A DNA stretch of 64,000 nucleotides from Eubacteriaceae bacterium. Lineage in GTDB: Bacteria > Bacillota > Clostridia > Lachnospirales > Lachnospiraceae. The stretch lies in NCBI GenBank assembly GCA_910574015.1, contig CAJSYQ010000014.1:17394-81393 (forward strand). The letters run 5' to 3'. A program made the translations under genes and the position numbers. Shown piece by piece: positions 8,352-18,976 of this stretch (positions are counted from its first letter, which is position 1; each line of letters opens with the position of its first letter). The notes below the pieces were generated by a model. The model was not told the origin of the DNA. It saw only the letters and a program-made list of their open reading frames with translations, and did no database searches.

Positions 8352-8603
8352 TCAATCTCTCCAATATCCACAATCTATACAAAGAATATTAGGATCCGAC
8401 TCATCAGCAGAAACCGTAATTAACACACCTCTTAGATTTCGACTACCACATTTGGGACATTTTGACCCCTGTATTCCCACAGGCAAAGGCGAAAATCCCC
8501 GAATAATAGAATCCCCTGAATAATCTCTATCCGTCCACAATTTTTCTTGTGTAAAAGTAGAAATCTTCTTTTTCTCTTCTTCACTCAATAACTTTTCTAC
8601 CAT
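8352..8603 (-). CDS. Small zinc-ribbon protein
   Basis: An 83-residue protein with a C-terminal zinc ribbon, CPKCGSRN and then CIDCGYW, behind a short acidic and basic helix. It is the first gene of the six-gene AT-rich operon, with a good AAGGAG site and the operon promoter 60-90 bases upstream. The fold suggests a nucleic-acid-binding or metal-handling accessory protein. No specific family is recognised. Confidence 0.72.
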   Translation of the reverse strand: MVEKLLSEEEKKKISTFTQEKLWTDRDYSGDSIIRGFSPLPVGIQGSKCPKCGSRNLRGVLITVSADESDPNILCIDCGYWRD

Positions 8604-8662
8604 TAAACATTCTCCTTTTTAATAATTTATTTTTAATTATGACAATATACCGTTTCCACACA

Positions 8663-8690
8663 ATTATAATCCTTATATTGGAGAACACAA
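8663..8690 (-). promoter_or_regulatory. Promoter of the AT-rich cargo operon
   Basis: Minus-strand TTGTGT, a 16-base spacer, then a perfect TATAAT. It drives the zinc-ribbon, apgM, scaffold, GGGtGRT, two-TM and phosphatase genes. No hairpin was seen in its leader. The rest of 8604-8976 is AT-rich intergenic DNA between divergent units. Confidence 0.65.
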
Positions 8691-8907
8691 TATGGCTACA
8701 TCATACTTTTAAAATCCCCAAAATTTCTCAGTATCATTCTTATTCTTAAATATAGCATAACAAATCAAAAACCAAATCAAACTCAACTAATCTCTTAATT
8801 TATGTATTATTTTTGCAACATTACTCTTAAATCATTAAAGTAGCCACTGTTTAAGCAAAACATCTTTTTCAATATACTTTGCAAAAATATGTTCACACCA
8901 TATTCAT

Positions 8908-8960
8908 AAAGTATTACCTCACCATTTTTACTTTCTAAAGATATGGTAGTAACATACTTT
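8908..8960. promoter_or_regulatory. Possible operator upstream of XRE gene
   Basis: The arm AAAGTATTACCTCACC is mirrored imperfectly by GGTAGTAACATACTTT, separated by about 20 bases and ending just before the ribosome site of the XRE gene. A plus-strand promoter (TTTACT, 17 bases, TAACAT) lies inside it. Autoregulation by the XRE protein is inferred. Confidence 0.4.
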
Positions 8961-8976
8961 TATAGGAGGTTATGCC

Positions 8977-9312
8977 ATGACTTATGAACCAAAACAGTTC
9001 GGCATTGTATTAAAAAATGCACGAATGAACAAAAAACTTACCCAAGCAGAATTAGCAGAGATACTGAATATTTCTTTATCATACTTAAAAGACCTTGAAC
9101 GGTTCCGAAACAATCCCAGTTATGAGATTTTTGAGAAAGTGATTCATTATTTTAATCTGTCGGCAGATACGGTAATCTATCCAAACCAAAACATAACGGA
9201 TAATACATACCAGCAAATCCAACGTTTACTTACTCGTTGCAATCAGAAGCAGCTTAAAGTAATTCTCGCCACTACGGAAGCATTACTATCTGATGACGAA
9301 ACTACTTTATAA
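8977..9312 (+). CDS. XRE-family transcriptional regulator
   Basis: A 111-residue protein with an N-terminal helix-turn-helix over residues 8-65 (LKNARMNKKLTQAELAEIL, then NISLSYLKDLERFRNNPS) and a helical C-terminus. It is transcribed away from the cargo operon and has a textbook ATAGGAGG site. Its low GC content matches the cargo operon, so it may have arrived with it and may regulate it; that is inference. Its downstream hairpin terminator has been split by the IS256 insertion. Confidence 0.85.
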   Translation: MTYEPKQFGIVLKNARMNKKLTQAELAEILNISLSYLKDLERFRNNPSYEIFEKVIHYFNLSADTVIYPNQNITDNTYQQIQRLLTRCNQKQLKVILATTEALLSDDETTL

Positions 9313-9337
9313 ATTAAACAAAAGGTAAGGGAACAGT

Positions 9338-10962
9338 GAGGCTGTAAAAAATCTTGTGTCTATGGATTTTAGACTTTCCTGATAAGAATTAGATATGTAA
9401 GAGGTTTTTGTCGGTTTTATGTTTTTGGGACTGTCGAATTATTTCTTCTATTTATAGTATAACCATTCAGACGAAACCTATACATTTTTTTCGTTTTTTT
9501 ATATGGCAAACAGGCATTTTATTATTGCCCTTTCCGTGGGCTCTGCCCACACCCGGCCTCCGGAATAAGGCTGGGATATTCTGGCAATAATATAAATGCC
9601 GATGGAATAAGGCTGGGATGGCAGGGTTTTCAAATGTTGCCATCCCGGTCTTTTTTACAGATATTCCGTGAGACGTTCCCCATATAGGACAATCAGCTGG
9701 TTCAAGACCTGATCCCAGTTCCGGTATCTCTGGGTCCATTTCTTTGTTACATTCTGGCTCGCCAGGTACAGCATTTTCTCCAAGGACGTGTCACTGGGGA
9801 ATACGCTTTTTGTCTTGGTCACTTTACGGTACTGGCGGTTCAGCCCTTCTATGATGTTCGTGGTGTACATGATCCGGCGGATGTCATCCGGGAACTGGAA
9901 GAAAGAGCTGACATCTTCCCAATTGTTTTCCCAGTTGCTGATGGCGTAAGGGTATTTCTTTCCCCACATCTCTTTTATGTTTTCCAGCTCTGAAAGGGCG
10001 GCCGACTCGTTCGGGGCATTGTAGACGGCTTTAAAATCAGAGGCAAATTTCTTCAGGTCTTTGTAACTGACATATTTGAATGAGTTGCGCAGCATGTGGA
10101 TGACGCACCTTTGTATCTCCGCTTTGGGGAATACCGCCTGTATTGCCTCTTTAAACCCTGGCAGCCCGTCCAAGCAGAAAAACAGCACATCTTTCACTCC
10201 GCGGTTATGCAGGTCGTTCAGCATTCCCAGCCAGAACTTGCTCGTTTCGTTTGCCCCGACAGTAATGCTCAGTATCTCCTTGTAACCCTCTGCCGTCACA
10301 CCCAGCACAACATAGGCTGCACGGCTTAATATCCGCCCATCCTCCCGGACTTTGTAATGGATGCAGTCCATGAATACAAACGGGTATACCGGGTTCAGGG
10401 GGCGTGACTGCCATTCTTTGACCTGCGGGAGGATTTTGTCTGTGATCTTGCTGACCATTTCTGCAGACAGTTCGATTCCATACAGGTCATTCAGCTGGTC
10501 GTGGATGTCCCTGGTGCTCATCCCCCGCGCATACAGGGAGATCACCTTTTCTTCAATCCCGGAGATGTCGCGCTGGTATTTTGGTATCAGCTTTGGCTCA
10601 AACTCCCCATTCCGGTCCCTAGGCACGTCAATCTGGAACTCCCCATACTGGCTCTTGAGGTTCTTTGGGGAATGCCCATTGCGTTTGTTGTCTGTCTGTA
10701 AATCCCCCTTACGGTTTTTCTCATAACCGAGGGTGGCGTCCAGCTCTGCCTCCATGAGTTCCTGCAAGATGTCTTTGAAACTGTCCCGAAGGAGGGCATA
10801 GACATCGGTGACGCTGCTTAAGTTGTTTTCTGAGATAATCTGTCGAATTTGTTCCTTTGCTACTGGCATAAAAACACTCCTTTTCGATAAGAATTTCCAT
10901 ATCCTAATTCTTACCAAAAAGGAGCTATTTATTTCCAAAAACACAAACTTATTTACACTACC
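9338..10962 (-). mobile_element. Complete IS256-family insertion sequence
   Basis: The 1625-bp element is bounded by the 8-bp direct repeat GGAACAGT at 9330-9337 and 10963-10970, the duplication size known for IS256. The ends are imperfect inverted repeats of about 30 bp: the left begins GAGGCTGTAAA and the right, read inward, begins GGTAGTGTAAA, with further matches such as TTGTGT and TGGA. About 300 bp at the left end are non-coding and hold a plus-strand terminator (GGGATGGCA stem, about 9617-9656) and two copies of GGAATAAGGCTGGGAT. The transposase is intact, so the copy may be active. Confidence 0.88.
9655..10869 (-). CDS. IS256-family transposase
   Basis: The 404-residue transposase starts MPVAKEQIRQII, with AAAAGGAG upstream; a longer frame to 10944 would run into the terminal repeat. 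DDE regions are recognisable: FVFMDCIHYKV, FFCLDGLPGFKEAI and the C-terminal NIIEGLNRQYRK with Glu in the expected place. There are no internal stops or frameshifts. It acts on the terminal repeats of its own element by a copy-out, circle-forming mechanism known for the family. Confidence 0.92.
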   Translation of the reverse strand: MPVAKEQIRQIISENNLSSVTDVYALLRDSFKDILQELMEAELDATLGYEKNRKGDLQTDNKRNGHSPKNLKSQYGEFQIDVPRDRNGEFEPKLIPKYQRDISGIEEKVISLYARGMSTRDIHDQLNDLYGIELSAEMVSKITDKILPQVKEWQSRPLNPVYPFVFMDCIHYKVREDGRILSRAAYVVLGVTAEGYKEILSITVGANETSKFWLGMLNDLHNRGVKDVLFFCLDGLPGFKEAIQAVFPKAEIQRCVIHMLRNSFKYVSYKDLKKFASDFKAVYNAPNESAALSELENIKEMWGKKYPYAISNWENNWEDVSSFFQFPDDIRRIMYTTNIIEGLNRQYRKVTKTKSVFPSDTSLEKMLYLASQNVTKKWTQRYRNWDQVLNQLIVLYGERLTEYL

Positions 10963-11050
10963 GGAACAGTTTTTACAAAGTTCGACTTACCCTTACCTTT
11001 TATTCATGTTCTTTTATATATCAGCATCTTCCACCGATACAAGACTACAA

Positions 11051-11386
11051 TTATTGCAACTTCTCCATAAGTTCTTCCGGCGATATGTCTTGTCGAAGCA
11101 AACCGAACCCGCTCAGAAGAAGAATACAGTCTACATATCCTTGGCAGTACGCTTTCTGCCCTTCCAGTGAAAGCATATCTTCTGCTTTTGCTATCCATTC
11201 CAAAAACATCTGCTGCTCTTCATTGGGAAGTTTCTGTATCATCTCTTCACATTTTTCACGCAGCACCTCTAATTCTCTCTGCACACCCTCATATTCTGGA
11301 ATTTTAACTGCCGTATCCCGTGATACATCTTCACAACGAAGTCTGTTAAGAAATTCTATAACTTGTTCCCATATTTTATTCTGCAT
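11051..11386 (-). CDS. Small helical ICE protein with GYxDCILL motif
   Basis: A 111-residue, Glu-rich, mostly helical protein. The end contains YCQGYVDCILLLSGFG, which closely resembles YFRGYRDCILFMIHCG of the protein at 18977-19309, so the two appear to be paralogues. The ATG at 11386 follows GGAGG by eight bases; a start five codons earlier would overlap the ribosome site. No function is known to me. The small gene stands alone between the IS256 element and a longer leftward operon. Confidence 0.7.
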   Translation of the reverse strand: MQNKIWEQVIEFLNRLRCEDVSRDTAVKIPEYEGVQRELEVLREKCEEMIQKLPNEEQQMFLEWIAKAEDMLSLEGQKAYCQGYVDCILLLSGFGLLRQDISPEELMEKLQ

Positions 11387-11556
11387 AACTAATTCCTCCA
11401 TTCTTTCTTTATATTATAAACACATCTACAAAGAATACACCACATAAAATCATACTAAAATATAAGGAGACCCCAGTTCCTCAAGAACCAGAATCCCCCA
11501 TACTCACTTTGAAATCCTCAAATCTTTTCATAACATCCCGTCTGCCATCATCCCAG

Positions 11557-12207
11557 TTACTGACGACATCCTGCAACCGGCTTGTTGCTGCTGACCGCTC
11601 TGTTCTGTTGCTGTAGCTCTGCCTGCTGTAACATCATTTCCATCAAATACTTAGCCGACAGCCATGCCTGATAATGCTCCTTTGTTAGCAAGAACACTTC
11701 ACTCAATGAATCCCATGTCATACTGACTGACACGTGATTTTCCGGTCTGCCGCCGAACCGCGGGACAATCAGTCCCTGGGCATTTTGCTCCCCAGGTCCA
11801 CTGTCTGCGATAAAAAGAAAATCCGACTTTTTGCCTGCTAGAAGTTTTGCCGTTCTGGACAGGCTTTTCCCATCTTTCCGGCTCTGTCCTCTCTGTGCCA
11901 GTTTCGCCGCCGATGTACCTCCAAGCCATTCTAGCAGCGGCTTATTATAATCTCCCGACTGTTTCTTCTGCTTCAGCATATACTGCAGCTCCCCGCAGTA
12001 AAGTTTCCGGCAGATTTCCTGCAGTTCATCTACTCCAATAAAGATGTGGATGTTATTGGTCTGTCTCTGCCCGGATGGAAGGCCCACATCGTAGGAAGCA
12101 AATGCCAGGTGTATCTTCCCCACTTTAAAGAAATCACGCAGGCTCTCCACAAAGCACCCTTTCGCATCCTTTCTGATTATCTGATTGTAATTATATTCTT
12201 CCGTCAT
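11557..12207 (-). CDS. Conserved ICE hypothetical, possible C-terminal frameshift
   Basis: A 216-residue soluble protein (GKIHLAFASYDVGLPSGQRQ; ADSGPGEQNAQGLIVPRFGG). Its start overlaps the YkgJ-type gene stop as ATGA. The current frame ends NKPVAGCRQ at 11557. In the neighbouring frame the same DNA continues as a natural-looking tail (RLQDVVSNWDDGRRDVMKRF) to a stop near 11498. A one-base indel in the CAGCAACAGAACAGAG stretch would join them, so the annotated C-terminus may be truncated. Family and role are unknown. Confidence 0.66.
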   Translation of the reverse strand: MTEEYNYNQIIRKDAKGCFVESLRDFFKVGKIHLAFASYDVGLPSGQRQTNNIHIFIGVDELQEICRKLYCGELQYMLKQKKQSGDYNKPLLEWLGGTSAAKLAQRGQSRKDGKSLSRTAKLLAGKKSDFLFIADSGPGEQNAQGLIVPRFGGRPENHVSVSMTWDSLSEVFLLTKEHYQAWLSAKYLMEMMLQQAELQQQNRAVSSNKPVAGCRQ

Positions 12208-12932
12208 GATCCGACACCCCCCAATCTTTCTATGTCTGCAATAATTTTTCTTAATTGCTGCACATTCCTGTCAAACTGAGGGGCGAACTCCTTCTTTGTA
12301 TCATACTGAATGTAAAGCATCATACACACCATATCCCACGCCATACACACGAGATCCTGATTCTTTGTCATTTTTTCCAGCTTGCGCAGAAACATGCTTG
12401 TTTCTGCAACGACCTGACTCCAAAGGATAAAGAAGGACTCGTTTTCCAGAAGATGAAATTCCTCCAGCCATTCCCTCACAGTCTGATGTCCATATTGGCT
12501 GCCGCAGAAACATCCGTTGTGGAAATAGATTACTTCTGCTTTTTCCATATCCAGCTTTCCCTTTTCATCCGGTACATAGCAGACGGATCTGCCAAGCGGG
12601 TATAATCCGCAGACAGATGGTTTCGCCTTGTGGACACTGCACTTATTATTTTTTAGCCAAGGACACCGCCTTGTTTCCCCTTGGGGGCGAATCCGCAAAA
12701 TCGGCATCCGGCTTTCCTCTCCAATATAGCACTCCCCATACTGCTGTAGCCATTGTTCCACTGGGATACCCAGGTGCACTGCCAATCGGAATAGATCCAG
12801 GGGATTTAACAGAAGCTCCTCCTGGTGCACACAGCAGCCGCCACAGTGGGTGCAGGAAAAAGGCAGCGTATCCTCTAATTTCAGTCGTTTGTTCTCTATA
12901 CAATCCATTGCTCGTTGTGTTCTCTTACTCAT
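12204..12932 (-). CDS. YkgJ-type cysteine-cluster protein
   Basis: A 242-residue protein with the CxxCGxCC signature (FSCTHCGGCCVHQEEL), followed by RCPWLKNNKCSVHKAKPSVC and further cysteines (NGCFCGSQYG). This is the layout of the YkgJ zinc- or iron-chelating family, whose chemistry is not well defined. The start is the ATG at 12932, eight bases after GGAGG; the frame also opens at a TTG five codons upstream that overlaps that site. It is operonic with the YodL-like gene upstream and the hypothetical gene downstream, both very tightly spaced. Confidence 0.84.
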   Translation of the reverse strand: MSKRTQRAMDCIENKRLKLEDTLPFSCTHCGGCCVHQEELLLNPLDLFRLAVHLGIPVEQWLQQYGECYIGEESRMPILRIRPQGETRRCPWLKNNKCSVHKAKPSVCGLYPLGRSVCYVPDEKGKLDMEKAEVIYFHNGCFCGSQYGHQTVREWLEEFHLLENESFFILWSQVVAETSMFLRKLEKMTKNQDLVCMAWDMVCMMLYIQYDTKKEFAPQFDRNVQQLRKIIADIERLGGVGS

Positions 12933-12947
12933 TTTGTTTTCCTCCAA

Positions 12948-13661
12948 TCATTTATTCTGAACCGTTAGTTCCTCGTACTTATAGTTGCTGTCCTTCAGCC
13001 ATTCACACACAATGTCCAGATTTCTGCTGTCATCCAGAGGAAAACGCAGCAAACCGTTCTCCATATTTTCCAGTTCATACAGATGTTTCTCTGGAAAGAC
13101 AGTAACACTCTCCGTAACAATTACCCGTGGAAATTCTTCAAACACATAAATCTGCGGTTCCGTACCGCCATAGGACTGACATTCCAGCCTGCAACCAAGC
13201 CGTGACCGGCTGTACCGGCAACGGCTGAAGAGAAGGCTCTCACAGAACCTGTTCTGCAGACCGTCTGCGGTCATGAAATATACCGTGACCATCCTGCGGT
13301 ATTCCTGCACATACTGATAGTCATGATTGCTGATCTGCCGCATGGCTTTATTGGCATCAAAAGCAACCACTGGAAAGCCCCATGAATCACAGAAGAAGAA
13401 TTTCCTCTCACCTGTTTCATACTGGAACTCCACCACATCTGATACGGACAGGGAATGCCCCCGGTATCCTTCCGGATGCTCACCATTGCACGTCACAAAG
13501 ACCTGCTCCGGATCTGTCGCCGGAAGCTCCCCGCTGTAGATGCATTCATAGATTTCTGACGGAACCCTGCCGTCCCCTGCTTTTATTGCACAGGCTAAAT
13601 CCCGGAACAAAATCTCTTTCTGGTCCAGTTCCGGCACCACCTGGTAAACCAATACTTTCAT
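12948..13661 (-). CDS. YodL-like domain protein
   Basis: A 237-residue protein beginning MKVLVYQVVPELDQ. The segment YRGHSLSVSDVVEF followed by FFFCDSWGFPVV is typical of YodL-like domains found in ICE proteins and in large helicase or antirestriction fusions. The start at 13661 follows GGAGG by nine bases; an upstream in-frame start at 13682 overlaps the site. The biochemical function is not established. It is first in the tight trio with the YkgJ-type and hypothetical genes. Confidence 0.74.
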   Translation of the reverse strand: MKVLVYQVVPELDQKEILFRDLACAIKAGDGRVPSEIYECIYSGELPATDPEQVFVTCNGEHPEGYRGHSLSVSDVVEFQYETGERKFFFCDSWGFPVVAFDANKAMRQISNHDYQYVQEYRRMVTVYFMTADGLQNRFCESLLFSRCRYSRSRLGCRLECQSYGGTEPQIYVFEEFPRVIVTESVTVFPEKHLYELENMENGLLRFPLDDSRNLDIVCEWLKDSNYKYEELTVQNK

Positions 13662-13767
13662 TGTCTCAATCCTCCATTCCATGAAAACGGAGCAGTAAAA
13701 ACCACTGCCCCATCTCTGTTTTGTATTATCCTGTAACTTTTGCTCAGGCTGACATCGCCTAAAATTC

Positions 13768-13869
13768 TCATTCGGTAAGGATTGTCACACCAAGCTGCTG
13801 TGCTTTTGCCAGCTTGCTTCGAGCGGTACCATTTTTATCATAAATTCTTTCATACGCACTTTCCCACTC
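13768..13869 (-). pseudogene. BRCT-like remnant similar to the ligase C-terminus
   Basis: Directly after the stop of the 70-residue gene, the same frame continues and includes [16 protein letters not shown] before a TGA. The ligase encoded just upstream ends with [16 protein letters not shown], so this is a short decayed BRCT tail related to it. It has no start or ribosome site. It may be left from a duplication or recombination at the ligase locus. Confidence 0.55.
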
Positions 13870-14082
13870 TTACCAGACATCCCTGCCGGGAACAAATTCT
13901 ACCTCAGTCCCCTCTGTAATGGGCATATCGGGTTCCCCATCAAATTCATTTCTGTATTTTGTGCATAGGGATGCCGTGCATCCCTCACGCGGATTGATGT
14001 CTACATACAGCCGTCCCTCCGATTCATAAACCGGTCTGTCCCAGCTGTCGCGCCCTTTATAGTTTAAAATCAATTTCGCCAT
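13870..14082 (-). CDS. Small conserved ICE protein, 70 aa
   Basis: The protein reads LNYKGRDSWDRPVYESEGRL at its start and ends VEFVPGRDVW. It has an AAAGGA site and a clear ATG. Similar small proteins with the N-terminal NYKGRDxWDRPVY pattern occur in clostridial ICEs as far as I recall, with no assigned function. It lies 82 bases downstream of the ligase gene. Confidence 0.68.
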   Translation of the reverse strand: MAKLILNYKGRDSWDRPVYESEGRLYVDINPREGCTASLCTKYRNEFDGEPDMPITEGTEVEFVPGRDVW

Positions 14083-14164
14083 ATCTTTATCCTTTCTGCT
14101 TCCGGGTTCTGGAGCTCATGCCTTGCAGCAGAGAACCATCTGCCCGATCACTGTCGTTCCGATG

Positions 14165-16864
<2,700 letters not shown>

Positions 16865-16875
<11 letters not shown>

Positions 16876-17215
16876 TGCTGCTCCTTTCCGTCTGACACTC
16901 TGGATACGTGAATGCAAGACTCTCTTCCCCGTCATGAAAGGAAAGTTCCCGCAGCTTAAAACTGCTGGCATCCTCGTACTCCGAAAAGAGTTCTATGTGC
17001 TGCACTTCCATGCCTTTCAGCTCCGGCAGCCTGCCGTTGCCATACTCATCATCAAAGTACACGCCCTTGTATCTGGCATCCAGGTATCCGTCCTTTCTGT
17101 CAAACTCACTTTCATCCCATGTCAGGGATATGACCTTTCCGGATTTCAGTTTCACCTCGATAAAGTCGATCACCAAATCCGGAATATCCGATTCTGCTTT
17201 CAGATACAGTACCAT
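16865..17215 (-). CDS. Small hypothetical ICE protein, 116 aa
   Basis: An acidic, beta-rich soluble protein (VIDFIEVKLKSGKVISLTWD; GVYFDDEYGNGRLPELKG). It has an excellent AGGAGG site. It is the first gene behind the unusual 370-base leader with three T-tailed hairpins and overlaps the N6-methylase-like gene, so the pair is probably co-expressed with ligA. I do not recognise a family. Confidence 0.68.
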
Positions 17216-17267
17216 CGTTCCACCTCCTGTTCTTCTTTGCTGCCACGCAATTTCTGTTTATTTAGAC

Positions 17268-17303
17268 GGGCAGCATACGCTCCCCGTTGATTAGGTTGGG
17301 GGA
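17268..17303 (-). other. GC-rich hairpin in the methylase/ligase leader
   Basis: On the minus strand GCTCCCC pairs with GGGGAGC around a 12-base loop, flanked by repeated GTATGCT strings. It lies between the last T-tailed hairpin and the ribosome site, where it could influence translation or act as an antiterminator arm. Confidence 0.4.
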
Positions 17304-17325
17304 GCATACTCCGCTCCGATCTATG

Positions 17326-17358
17326 ATAAAAAGGGCTGACTAAAAATCGCGGCCCTTT
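17326..17358 (-). terminator. Third leader terminator
   Basis: AAAGGGC and GCCCTTT form a stem that runs into TTT on the minus strand. It is the last of three serial T-tailed hairpins between promoter 17591-17619 and the start at 17215. Confidence 0.55.
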
Positions 17359-17385
17359 GAACTCGTCAATAACTTCTCATAAACT

Positions 17386-17422
17386 AAAAAGTCACACAAA
17401 GAACCTGCTAATTCCCTGTGTG
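17386..17422 (-). terminator. Second leader terminator
   Basis: An 11-bp stem on the minus strand (CACACAGGGAA with TTCTTTGTGTG, including G-T pairs), then ACTTTTTAG. Confidence 0.55.
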
Positions 17423-17498
17423 CTTTTAAGTCTTTGACTCTGTTTATTCTATTTTCTTGTTGTCTAGATTTGATTGATCTGCTTAGTGATTTCCGCAA

Positions 17499-17535
17499 CA
17501 AAAAAAGTGCCTAAAGATGTAAACCTTCAGACACT
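17499..17535 (-). terminator. First leader terminator
   Basis: An 11-bp stem on the minus strand (AGTGTCTGAAG with CTTTAGGCACT, loop GTTTACAT) followed by seven T. Its position about 55 bases after the predicted transcript start makes it an attenuator candidate. Confidence 0.7.
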
Positions 17536-17590
17536 GTAAAAACTGAAAACTATAAATCACTTTACTGTAATTTTTGATACTGATATTATT

Positions 17591-17619
17591 ACTATAACAG
17601 ACGGGATGAGAAAATACAA
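17591..17619 (-). promoter_or_regulatory. Promoter of the methylase/ligase leader
   Basis: Minus-strand TTGTAT, 17 bases, TATAGT. The downstream bases ATATCAGTATCAA also follow the ssb promoter at 1844-1872, so the two units share leader sequence as well as layout. Confidence 0.65.
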
Positions 17620-17637
17620 GGAAAGATTTAACTGTCG

Positions 17638-17967
17638 CTAGTCTGCCGCCTGTTCTTTTGGAATATCCTTTGAAAGAATAGAATCCTGTCCATACTCCCT
17701 TCCGTGCTTTAGCCCGATCTCCAAACCGTCATGAAAACCAAGGATATAAGCCATTTCACCATAATGTCCACTATACAGGCTTACAGAATCATCCATGTCC
17801 AATAATAATTGAACGTCATCCTTGCTGTTGCTTAATCTCTCCTTTAGCCGCTCCTTCTGATCATGATATTGTTTCCTGGACTCCATATATGCTTTGTTCT
17901 TCCGTAATTCCTCTTCTAATGGGTCTCCCAATCGCTCTACAGCTAAGTTTGTTAGTACATCCTGCAT
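17638..17967 (-). CDS. Small helical ICE protein, 109 aa
   Basis: A charged helical protein (RKNKAYMESRKQYHDQKERL) with a C-terminal GEMAYILGFHDGLEIGLKHG segment that loosely recalls the GYxDCIL region of the proteins at 11051 and 18977. It starts at an ATG preceded by GAGGGG and is divergent from the XRE gene at 18182, so the two may share a control region. Function unknown. Confidence 0.7.
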   Translation of the reverse strand: MQDVLTNLAVERLGDPLEEELRKNKAYMESRKQYHDQKERLKERLSNSKDDVQLLLDMDDSVSLYSGHYGEMAYILGFHDGLEIGLKHGREYGQDSILSKDIPKEQAAD

Positions 17968-18092
17968 CTCATCATCCCCTCAAATATTATCTTGTCTTAT
18001 CTTACATTATTACTACACGATTCACATGACATGTTTACAACTACAATATCCATACTCCAGATTTTCAAATCTTTTAGATATGGAAATTCCAC

Positions 18093-18121
18093 TTGATATT
18101 GTGTAATTAGAGAAATATAAT
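18093..18121 (+). promoter_or_regulatory. Promoter of XRE gene
   Basis: Plus-strand TTGATA, 17 bases, TATAAT, about 60 bases before the XRE start. This is a near-consensus SigA promoter. Confidence 0.7.
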
Positions 18122-18181
18122 AGAATTGATAAGATATATGCCAATGACAAGGCTAATTATACCAATATGGGAGGCTCAAAT

Positions 18182-18826
18182 ATGCCAAGACAATTCAAAA
18201 ATGCAAGACTGATAAAACACTTAAAAGTAGCTGATGCCATAAAACTGCTCGGTGTGTCCCAGCCAACATTAAGTGCCTGGGAAGGGGAACGGAAATCCCC
18301 TTCCATCGAAAAACTAGAGCTGATGGCAGATATATACGAAACATCCACAGATTACCTGCTGGGTCGTATCCGTATCCATAAAAATGTTCCATCCAATCCG
18401 ATTTCCCTTTCTTGCCTGCCGGTCTTACATGAACAGCCACTCTGGTCGCCAGAATACGGCTGGATGCTGGTAAACTCGATTGAAAAACATCTTGTCCGGT
18501 CAGACGGAAAAACAATTCCATTTTCCACTGCAGGCAACCTTTATACGACCCCACCCATTTTTTCCGTACCAGAAACGCTGTCAGAAGCACCATTGACACG
18601 GACACAGATGCTTGCGAATGAGGAAATGTGGGTAGAGCCCATCTCCCCTGATTCCAATCTAAGAGACGAACTGCGGGGCTGGTACCGCAGGAAAGACCGG
18701 TATGTGGAGAATGAATATGGAAATCGGTTTTATCTAGATACCTATGAGGCAAAGTGGCTGGGATTTGATAAGGAACAAACTAGCACAGACAAAAATGAAG
18801 ATGCCGAAACATCCCCATCTTTCTAA
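18182..18826 (+). CDS. XRE-family regulator with long C-terminal domain
   Basis: A 214-residue protein. Residues 5-65 form a helix-turn-helix (KVADAIKLLGVSQPTLSAWE, then YETSTDYLLGR). The remaining 150 residues are an effector or dimerisation domain of unknown type. The ATG at 18182 follows GGAGG by seven bases; an in-frame ATG at 18167 overlaps the site. It is one of few plus-strand genes and faces away from the leader-controlled operons, so it is a plausible master regulator of this side of the element; that is inferred. Confidence 0.84.
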   Translation: MPRQFKNARLIKHLKVADAIKLLGVSQPTLSAWEGERKSPSIEKLELMADIYETSTDYLLGRIRIHKNVPSNPISLSCLPVLHEQPLWSPEYGWMLVNSIEKHLVRSDGKTIPFSTAGNLYTTPPIFSVPETLSEAPLTRTQMLANEEMWVEPISPDSNLRDELRGWYRRKDRYVENEYGNRFYLDTYEAKWLGFDKEQTSTDKNEDAETSPSF

Positions 18827-18912
18827 ACAAAATGCCCGCTAATTGTTTATAGTCACCTTAGAAACAATCATAGGATATTTCGCTTGTTCGATGATTGTCA
18901 TGGGAAAATAAA

Positions 18913-18947
18913 GGCTATCCCCTATTTCAGCGGAGGATAGCCCTTTT
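18913..18947 (+). terminator. Terminator of XRE gene
   Basis: GGCTATCC and GGATAGCC form an 8-bp stem followed by CTTTTT on the plus strand. It lies between the convergent XRE gene and the gene ending at 18977. Confidence 0.82.
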
Positions 18948-18976
18948 TACTTCTTTCAGGGTTATCAATTATAATT

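Noticed and set aside
9408..9590. A 60-codon plus-strand frame in the left end of the IS256 element
   Set aside because: It covers terminator and repeat sequence of the IS, has no ribosome site and no recognisable protein.
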